The translations under genes and the position numbers were made by a program. A stretch of 64,000 nucleotides of DNA. Source: Legionella anisa (GTDB lineage Bacteria; Pseudomonadota; Gammaproteobacteria; Legionellales; Legionellaceae). Below are positions 58,196 to 64,000 of the stretch, in pieces. The stretch is taken from positions 438,330 through 502,329 of the forward strand of contig NZ_LNXS01000029.1 of assembly GCF_001467525.1 (NCBI RefSeq). Reading direction: 5' to 3'. The notes beneath the pieces are model-generated. The model was not told where the DNA came from, ran no database searches, and saw nothing but the letters and a program-made list of their open reading frames with translations. Each line of letters begins with the position of its first letter. The first letter of the stretch is position 1.

Positions 58196-59887
58196 TTAAA
58201 TAAGGCAACAATTACCTACATCTTCTTCATGAAGTAGTCGATCTTTTTCATTAGACCTACCTTCTTTATCATCATATATATCTTCTTCATTAGGACCTTG
58301 CAAAGCTAACCTCTCTGCTTCTTTTTTACTGCTATGCTGATCGTTTGCATGATAAATTTCATAGCCTATATATAATACAGTTAAAGCGATTGCAGCTGGC
58401 CAGCATACAGCATAAGTAGCAATTAAAAGGGTTGGCATGACTGTATTTTTTATCATCGTAAAAACAAAATCATTATATGCAGCGTCATACTCCTTAAGTG
58501 CAGCAGCATAATCTTCTTTTCCTTGAGCACACTCCAAACGTAAACTTTTTTCCTGATACTTCGCATAAGCATCCGAAGAGAGATACATTGCTACTGCAAC
58601 AGTACATACAAAGAAACACGTAATCGCTATACCAGGACCAGTAAATAATAATGAAGCGCTAAATCCAAGCATCAATAAAGCTGCTGCTGCAGCATTAAAA
58701 TAAAATGTTGCTTCTTTCGTGCGCCAGTTAATTTCCAGCTCTAGAATTTGCTTTTCAAGCATTTCTATATGCAGATCTCGCTCTTTTTGAGATAAATGTG
58801 TAAACAATGCTTTATTGCGGTAATCCTCTATTTCCTGCTCATATTGTGCTTTCTTAACCAGATACTCCCGTTTCGCCAAATAGCATTTATATAAAGTCAA
58901 ACAGACGTCAAACCCTAAAAATGCAGCAGTAATTATTCCTGCAGTAGGATCGGGGATGTGGGTGATATGGTTAAAGTTGGTTAAAAAATTAACTGTTGCC
59001 CATACCAAGTCATTAGCAAAATTGCAGTGGCGCTTATATAGTTCAAATTTAAAACGTTCTAAACGAGTAGTTTTATCCTTTTTCTCCTCCTCGGTAGGGA
59101 AAAAAGTATGTTGAACCAAGTAACCCGCATCGATGGCAAAACGAATTAAAAAGAGACCTACGCTAAAATAATTAAGTACCCCATTAGGTGCTTTAAGTCG
59201 CTCAATTATTTTATCAGCATCGGTATGCGTACCTAGAATTTTATCCAGTTTTTCAAGAAAGTGCGTCTCCTTTGCTAGAGAAAAACCTGAAACCAGAGTT
59301 AAGCGGCAAAATACCCAATATACGCGGCATAAGTTAGCATAAGCCACATAATCGCGAATTTGAGAAAGATGAGCTGGCGAAGTCAACAAATTACGAAAAC
59401 TTTTAATAAAATAGTCCTTTAACCAGTTAGCAAACTCTTCTTCATCTTTTTGTTTTTCTTTTTCCTTTATTCCCTTCGATAAATGCTTTTTAATATTTTC
59501 CTTTAATTGGGTATATTCATCTTCTTTGCTTGTTCTTCCATATTTTTTTATAAAGGATGCCTCTGAAAATCTATTTTTATGTGTATATGCCTTATGAAAA
59601 GTTTCCAAAAGCGTAGCGCAATAGTAACAGTACTCCCAAAATGCTTTATATTTTTCATCATCTTGATCTTTTTGTTTTTGTAATACAGAAAATATATTAA
59701 TGAATTCAGTTTCAAGATCTTTTTGATTTTTTAATAGAAAGGAATAGCTAACTTGACTTGCTCGACCTTCAATGTCCTCAGGAGTAGTTAGCTCCTTATT
59801 GTGAAGTTGCATGAAAAACTCGTTCTTATCCTCAACAAAAGTCTTTTCAAAGTCCGAAAAAGTCTTTTCTAATTCCGAATAAGCCAT
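58196..59887 (-). CDS. multi-pass membrane protein ending in CaaX box C-C-L-I
   Basis: Unrecognised. The 563-residue product has a charged helical N-terminal half and hydrophobic segments near residue 300, at about 390-435 and at about 475-515. A Lys/Glu/Asp-rich tail then ends in C560-C561-L562-I563. This fits a CaaX prenylation motif (last residue Ile favours geranylgeranylation), as used by several Legionella effectors lipidated by the host. A GTAAA-N6-GTAAA sequence lies just upstream of the start. It occupies a spot downstream of mnmE where Legionella genomes often carry a lineage-specific gene. Effector function is inferred. Confidence 0.85.
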   Translation of the reverse strand: MAYSELEKTFSDFEKTFVEDKNEFFMQLHNKELTTPEDIEGRASQVSYSFLLKNQKDLETEFINIFSVLQKQKDQDDEKYKAFWEYCYYCATLLETFHKAYTHKNRFSEASFIKKYGRTSKEDEYTQLKENIKKHLSKGIKEKEKQKDEEEFANWLKDYFIKSFRNLLTSPAHLSQIRDYVAYANLCRVYWVFCRLTLVSGFSLAKETHFLEKLDKILGTHTDADKIIERLKAPNGVLNYFSVGLFLIRFAIDAGYLVQHTFFPTEEEKKDKTTRLERFKFELYKRHCNFANDLVWATVNFLTNFNHITHIPDPTAGIITAAFLGFDVCLTLYKCYLAKREYLVKKAQYEQEIEDYRNKALFTHLSQKERDLHIEMLEKQILELEINWRTKEATFYFNAAAAALLMLGFSASLLFTGPGIAITCFFVCTVAVAMYLSSDAYAKYQEKSLRLECAQGKEDYAAALKEYDAAYNDFVFTMIKNTVMPTLLIATYAVCWPAAIALTVLYIGYEIYHANDQHSSKKEAERLALQGPNEEDIYDDKEGRSNEKDRLLHEEDVGNCCLI

Positions 59888-59901
59888 AGCAACCCCCTAA
59901 C

Positions 59902-59917
59902 TTTACAAAAAATTTAC
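59902..59917 (-). promoter_or_regulatory. CpxR-like box before the 563-residue gene
   Basis: On the minus strand GTAAA-TTTTTT-GTAAA, matching the direct-repeat consensus of the response regulator CpxR. It lies only 15-30 bases before the start codon. A TATAAAT further upstream would place the box downstream of the -10, which is more consistent with repression. Confidence 0.45.
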
Positions 59918-60046
59918 AAAGTGTATTTATATGTACATTATCATTTGCCTTTAATTTTGACAAGATGTTTTTGTATGTTTTTTTAACATAATGTTTCAAA
60001 ACGGTAAAGAAATGAATTGAGTTGTTACATAAAGAAAAGTAATGAC

Positions 60047-61414
60047 TTATTTGCCAATACAGAAGCTGGAAAAGATACGACCTAACAGATCATCGGAACT
60101 GAATTCACCGGTTATCTCGCATAAGTGTTGATGGGCGCGACGTAAATCCTCTGCCAATAACTCACCGGCGCGATGCACGGTTAATTGTTGTTGGCCAATA
60201 GTAAGTAAATTTTTTGCTTCATCTAAAGCGTGTAAATGACGTCTTCTGGCAAGAAAGTGGCCTTCATTCGGTTGATAGCCAACAACCTGTTTTATTATAT
60301 GTTTTAGACTGTCAATTCCTTCACCTGATTTTGCAGAAAGATAGACTGTATGATCGTGTACTTGAGCGCTGCGACCTAAGGTATCTATTTTATTAAATAT
60401 CGTAATGATGGGAACTTCTTGTGGTAATGCGGTCCTAATTTCCTTTGTTAAATAATGATGGTGTTCCAGATCGTTCATATCAACGACGAGCAAAACACAA
60501 TCTGCCTTCTTTAACTCTTGCCAGGCTCTTTTAATTCCTTCCTTTTCAACTAAATCATCAGAATCACGTAAACCCGCAGTATCAATGATGTGTAATGGAA
60601 TATCATCAAGTAAAATATGTTCACGCATCACATCACGTGTTGTACCAGCAATTTCCGTAACGATAGCGATATCACGTCCAGCGAGGCAGTTAATCAAAGT
60701 TGATTTGCCTGCATTAGGTCTTCCAGCGATTACTACAGATAAGCCTTCACGTAAAATCACGCCTTGATTAGCTTGCGAACGGATCTCATCTAACTCAATT
60801 AAAATATTTTGTAGCAAATGAGCTACTTTACCGTCATTCAGGAAATCGATTTCTTCTTCCGGAAAATCAATTGCTGCTTCCACATAGAGACGTAAATAAA
60901 TAATTTTTTCGTTTAATTGATTGATTTTATTTGAAAACTCGCCTTGCAATGATTTTAAGGCCATTCGCGCCGCAGTTTGCGAACTGGCTTGAATTAAATC
61001 AGCTATTGCCTCAGCCTGTGTTAAATCAATTTTGTCATTTAGAAAGGCTCGCTCAGAAAACTCCCCTGGACGCGCCATTCGCGCCCCTAGATCAATGCAT
61101 GCTTTAATGAGCATATCGAGTACAACGGGAGATCCATGTGCTTGAATTTCAACAACATCTTCACCAGTAAAAGAGTGGGGGGCTTTGAAATAAATCATTA
61201 TCCCTTGATCAATTAAAGCATCGAGTTGTTGTGATTGTGCATTCTCAGAGAAAGAATAAAAGGAACAAAAAGTAGCCATACGCGGTGACAGCGGCTTATT
61301 GCCATTAAGCGAATGGGCTATTGTGTATGCTTGTGGACCTGATAATCGTATGATTCCTACCCCACCTCTTCCAGGCGGGGTAGCTATGGCTACTATGGTT
61401 TCTATTGTAGGCAT
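60047..61414 (-). CDS. mnmE: tRNA modification GTPase MnmE
   Basis: With MnmG, makes the cmnm5U34 modification of wobble uridines. The N-terminal formyl-THF-binding domain carries R-P-G-E-F-S near residue 115, followed by the helical domain, the GTPase P-loop G-R-P-N-A-G-K-S at 231-238 and D-T-A-G-L-R near 277. The essential C-terminal C-I-G-K is present. The ATG directly adjoins the yidC stop, so translation is coupled. Confidence 0.97.
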   Translation of the reverse strand: MPTIETIVAIATPPGRGGVGIIRLSGPQAYTIAHSLNGNKPLSPRMATFCSFYSFSENAQSQQLDALIDQGIMIYFKAPHSFTGEDVVEIQAHGSPVVLDMLIKACIDLGARMARPGEFSERAFLNDKIDLTQAEAIADLIQASSQTAARMALKSLQGEFSNKINQLNEKIIYLRLYVEAAIDFPEEEIDFLNDGKVAHLLQNILIELDEIRSQANQGVILREGLSVVIAGRPNAGKSTLINCLAGRDIAIVTEIAGTTRDVMREHILLDDIPLHIIDTAGLRDSDDLVEKEGIKRAWQELKKADCVLLVVDMNDLEHHHYLTKEIRTALPQEVPIITIFNKIDTLGRSAQVHDHTVYLSAKSGEGIDSLKHIIKQVVGYQPNEGHFLARRRHLHALDEAKNLLTIGQQQLTVHRAGELLAEDLRRAHQHLCEITGEFSSDDLLGRIFSSFCIGK

Positions 61415-63091
61415 TTATTTAACTGGAACTAGTTTCTTTGCTGGTTTTTCATCAGAATATTTTCGTGTAATGTACCATTGTTGCAATATGGACAAGGTAT
61501 TATTCACAATCCAATACAATACTAAACCTGCTGGAAAATTCCAAAATAAGCCAGTGAATAATACGGGCAAAAACATCATGATTTTTGCTTGCATTGGATC
61601 AGGTGGTGCTGGATTTAATTTTTGTTGAATCAGCATTGTAGCGCCCATGATTAATGGCAATACATGATACGGATCAGGTGAAGCCAAGTCGTTAATCCAT
61701 AAGATAAATGGAGCTTGTCTTAACTCAACGCTTTCCAATAAAACCCAATACAAGGCAATAAAAACAGGAATTTGGATTAATATAGGCAAGCAACCACCTA
61801 AAGGATTTACCTTTTCCTGTTTATAAAGCTCCATGGTAGCTTGGCTGATTTTTGCTTTATCATCACCATAACGGTCACGTAAAGCTTGTAATTTGGGTTG
61901 TAATTTACGCATCCCCGCCATTGATTTATAGCTTGCAGCAGATAAACGATAAAAGGCTAATTTAATTAATACAGTAACTAGAACGATTGACCAACCCCAG
62001 TTGCCAACAAAATTATAAATTGCTTTCATCAACGAGAATAATAACGTAGATAAAAACCATAAAATTCCATAATCAACGGTAAGTTCAAGCGAAGGAGCAA
62101 TATTTTTTAATACACTGGTGATTTCTGGACCTATATACAATCTGGAACCCACTGTTGTCTGCTCGTCGGGCTTAAGTGTAATCGGTTTGCTCACAGCACC
62201 AATGGTGTAATCATTATTTGCAGCGCGGGTATAAAATTTGTTGTTTGCATTAGATTCTGGAACCCAGGCACTTAAAAAATAGTGCTGTTGCATGGCAATC
62301 CAGCCACCCTTACTGTCTACATCCAGATTTGCTTTATTCATGTCGCTAAAGCTTACTTTTTGATAGCGATGTTTTCCTGGTTCTGAATAAGAAGCCCCCG
62401 TATAGGAACCAACATGAAATACGCTCGATTTGTCCTCTTTGGGTGAGCTACGCAGTAACTGGGTATTCAAATATCCAGTCCAATCACTGCTTCCTCTATT
62501 TACAATTTTGTAATTTACATCAATAAGATAGCTGCCTTTTGTAAAGGTAAATTCTTTTTTTACATCAAGACCTTCATCGCTTTTTCCACTCAGTGTCACG
62601 ATTATTTGCTTTTGATCGGGACTTAATTCGAATTGTTGTTTTGATGTTGTAAAATTAAAGTCAAGTGCTTGAACGTTTTGTCCTGAGGCGACAAAAAGGC
62701 TGCTGTTAGCAACATAGCGTTCGTTGGACTGATTTTGTAAAAGAAGAAACGGCTTATTCTTTTCATCTACGCTTTGAGGGTAATTAAGAAGTTGACTTGC
62801 AACAACATCACCTTGTTGAGGATCAATAGTCACATGTAAAACATCTGTTTTAACCTGGATTAGGGACGCATTGTTTTGTTTCGTTGGTTCAGCAACTGGA
62901 TTAATTGGAGTTGATGTTGACGTATTGGATGGGGTTACTTGAGGTAACAAAGGTTGTCCACTTTTCTCTTGGATTGTCGCATTTTCTGTTGGTACTGACT
63001 TTGGAGGATAGTCTATTTGCCAAGCATTCCAAAGCGATAAACTTACTAGCGCAAGCGCCATATATAAAACAATACGTCGTATATCCATCAA
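61415..63091 (-). CDS. yidC: membrane protein insertase YidC
   Basis: Inserts and folds inner-membrane proteins, including the F0 a and c subunits encoded nearby. The N-terminal membrane helix starts M-D-I-R-R-I. The large periplasmic beta domain spans roughly residues 60-340, and the conserved five-helix core follows, with [11 protein letters not shown] near residue 433. 558 residues. The first ATG overlaps the yidD stop (ATGA). Confidence 0.97.
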   Translation of the reverse strand: MMDIRRIVLYMALALVSLSLWNAWQIDYPPKSVPTENATIQEKSGQPLLPQVTPSNTSTSTPINPVAEPTKQNNASLIQVKTDVLHVTIDPQQGDVVASQLLNYPQSVDEKNKPFLLLQNQSNERYVANSSLFVASGQNVQALDFNFTTSKQQFELSPDQKQIIVTLSGKSDEGLDVKKEFTFTKGSYLIDVNYKIVNRGSSDWTGYLNTQLLRSSPKEDKSSVFHVGSYTGASYSEPGKHRYQKVSFSDMNKANLDVDSKGGWIAMQQHYFLSAWVPESNANNKFYTRAANNDYTIGAVSKPITLKPDEQTTVGSRLYIGPEITSVLKNIAPSLELTVDYGILWFLSTLLFSLMKAIYNFVGNWGWSIVLVTVLIKLAFYRLSAASYKSMAGMRKLQPKLQALRDRYGDDKAKISQATMELYKQEKVNPLGGCLPILIQIPVFIALYWVLLESVELRQAPFILWINDLASPDPYHVLPLIMGATMLIQQKLNPAPPDPMQAKIMMFLPVLFTGLFWNFPAGLVLYWIVNNTLSILQQWYITRKYSDEKPAKKLVPVK

Positions 63092-63336
63092 TGATTCTCG
63101 TTGTTGGGGAGTACAGGATCATAGCCGCCACGTGACCACGGGTGGCAACGCAATACTCTTTTTAAAGCCATCCATAAACCTTTGGTTATGCCACATTGTT
63201 GGATAGCACTTTCAGCATATTGTGAACAACTTGGGTAATATCGGCAACTTGGCTTTAACAAAGGGCTAATTAAATACTGATATAGTTTGATGGGTAAACA
63301 AACTATTTTTCGTAACATGAGATTATTTTTTTCCAT
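63088..63336 (-). CDS. yidD: membrane protein insertion efficiency factor YidD
   Basis: A small membrane-associated protein that assists YidC. The hallmark cysteine-rich motif [11 protein letters not shown] is near residue 31, with [11 protein letters not shown] near the end. 82 residues; the start could also be the ATG at 63318. It overlaps rnpA by 34 bases in another frame. Confidence 0.95.
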   Translation of the reverse strand: MEKNNLMLRKIVCLPIKLYQYLISPLLKPSCRYYPSCSQYAESAIQQCGITKGLWMALKRVLRCHPWSRGGYDPVLPNNENH

Positions 63337-63647
63337 GTTTTGCCCATTCTAGCGTTTATAATTGCATTTGTTTGTTTTGCTACGCCTTGTCTTGCTAAAA
63401 AAACCACATCGACTGCAGGTAATTCTTTTTGTCGAAAGCTTTCTCTTAACAGCCGTTTAATACGATTTCGATCATGAGCTTTTGCTATCACTTTCTTTGA
63501 CAACGCCAGCCCAAGTCGTGCATAACCTAAATTATTCTCTCTAAAGAGAATGATAAACTCGGATGTTACAATTTTCTTCGCTTGTTCAAACACATAATTA
63601 TAATCATTTTTTGTTAATAATCGCTGTGTTTTTTTAAAAGCAAACAC
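63303..63647 (-). CDS. rnpA: ribonuclease P protein component
   Basis: Protein cofactor of RNase P, which trims the 5' ends of tRNAs. The RNR motif [16 protein letters not shown] near residue 58 is diagnostic. 114 residues. Start is a GTG immediately adjoining the rpmH stop codon. Confidence 0.97.
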   Translation of the reverse strand: MFAFKKTQRLLTKNDYNYVFEQAKKIVTSEFIILFRENNLGYARLGLALSKKVIAKAHDRNRIKRLLRESFRQKELPAVDVVFLARQGVAKQTNAIINARMGKTWKKIISCYEK

Positions 63648-63782
63648 TTAAGCAGTCAAACGCTTACGGCCTTTAGCACGACGACGTTTAATTACTAATC
63701 TACCTGCACGAGTAGCCATACGTTCACGAAAACCATGATCACGTTTACGTTTTAAATTGCTGGGTTGAAAGGTGCGTTTCAT
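63648..63782 (-). CDS. rpmH: 50S ribosomal protein L34
   Basis: A 44-residue, very basic ribosomal protein. It begins [10 protein letters not shown] and ends [12 protein letters not shown], as in nearly all bacteria. First gene of the rpmH-rnpA-yidD-yidC-mnmE cluster, which marks the origin-proximal side of dnaA. Confidence 0.98.
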   Translation of the reverse strand: MKRTFQPSNLKRKRDHGFRERMATRAGRLVIKRRRAKGRKRLTA

Positions 63783-63815
63783 GATGAACCTGTTAATAAA
63801 ATTATGAGGCTGGCA

Positions 63816-63844
63816 ATAATAGATAACTTTTTTTCTACTGTCAA
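63816..63844 (-). promoter_or_regulatory. strong sigma-70 promoter of the rpmH operon
   Basis: On the minus strand TTGACA (63839-63844), a 17-base spacer and TATTAT (63816-63821), giving a leader of about 27 bases before rpmH. Confidence 0.8.
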
Positions 63845-64000
63845 TTTTGTGCTTTGATTATTTTTTGTCTATTTTCTTTTTTTACACATAAATTTATTGC
63901 CTGTTAATAACTACATTATTTTATTTTTTTAAATTTTTTATTGTTATTGTATCTTTGCTTACTTGTTGATAACTATTAAATTATATTTAAAATCATTGAG
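63845..64000. other. AT-rich region facing the expected dnaA/oriC
   Basis: No gene. It is very AT-rich and contains TGTTGATAA at 63965-63973, one mismatch from a DnaA box. In Legionella and relatives dnaA follows rpmH divergently, so this is probably the start of the dnaA promoter or origin region, but the window ends first. Confidence 0.45.

Overview
The window is a chromosomal segment of a gammaproteobacterium that looks like a Legionella species, probably not L. pneumophila itself. The reasons are the AT-rich composition, the gene order rpmH-rnpA-yidD-yidC-mnmE beside the replication origin, the complete atp operon nearby, and many large proteins without bacterial housekeeping signatures interleaved with core genes. 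This is the usual pattern for genomes that secrete Dot/Icm effectors. No database search was possible. Family names rest on motifs and gene order visible here, and effector status is always inference.

Layout. 0-14 kb: rapA, two small hydrophobic proteins of unknown role, a YfcG-like glutathione transferase, a thiolase, a membrane protein, a glycerophosphodiester phosphodiesterase, a Sua5-type threonylcarbamoyl-AMP synthase, tRNA-Leu(CAG), a small exported protein, a TIGR01777 epimerase, an ornithine cyclodeaminase-family gene and psd. 14-24 kb: three very large minus-strand unknowns around a DUF2520 dehydrogenase. One has a kinase-like D-x-H-x-x-N motif, one ends in a possible CaaX box, and one has a CX5R phosphatase motif before a membrane segment. 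24-31 kb: a tripartite RND efflux operon containing a MITE-like repeat. 31-45 kb: accessory unknowns around parC. These include a possible GT-B glycosyltransferase, a helical-repeat protein, a protein with a duplicated domain behind a PmrA-like promoter, a nitrilase-like/ankyrin/tandem-repeat giant, and a 60-residue Ala/Asp-rich gene with its own promoter and terminator. 45-52 kb: atpIBEFHAGDC. 52-58 kb: gloA, a small His-rich gene, and the locus dolP-like x2 / diaA / yraN / lpoA with divergent rsmI, in the same order as in E. coli. 58-64 kb: a membrane protein ending in C-C-L-I, then mnmE, yidC, yidD, rnpA and rpmH (minus strand) up to the region before the expected dnaA/oriC.

Repeats. Five copies, one of them a half copy, of a palindromic element with GTAGCCTGGGTG ends sit between genes; two of them supply the stop codons of psd and rsmI. 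There is one 134-bp MITE-like element and two partial copies of a third repeat.

The core genes serve energy production, protein insertion, tRNA modification, ribosome maturation, envelope upkeep and chromosome decatenation. The most promising undescribed material is the set of candidate effectors, whose visible motifs suggest phosphoinositide or nucleotide chemistry, host lipidation and glycosyl transfer. No CRISPR array, prophage, integrase or insertion sequence transposase was seen.
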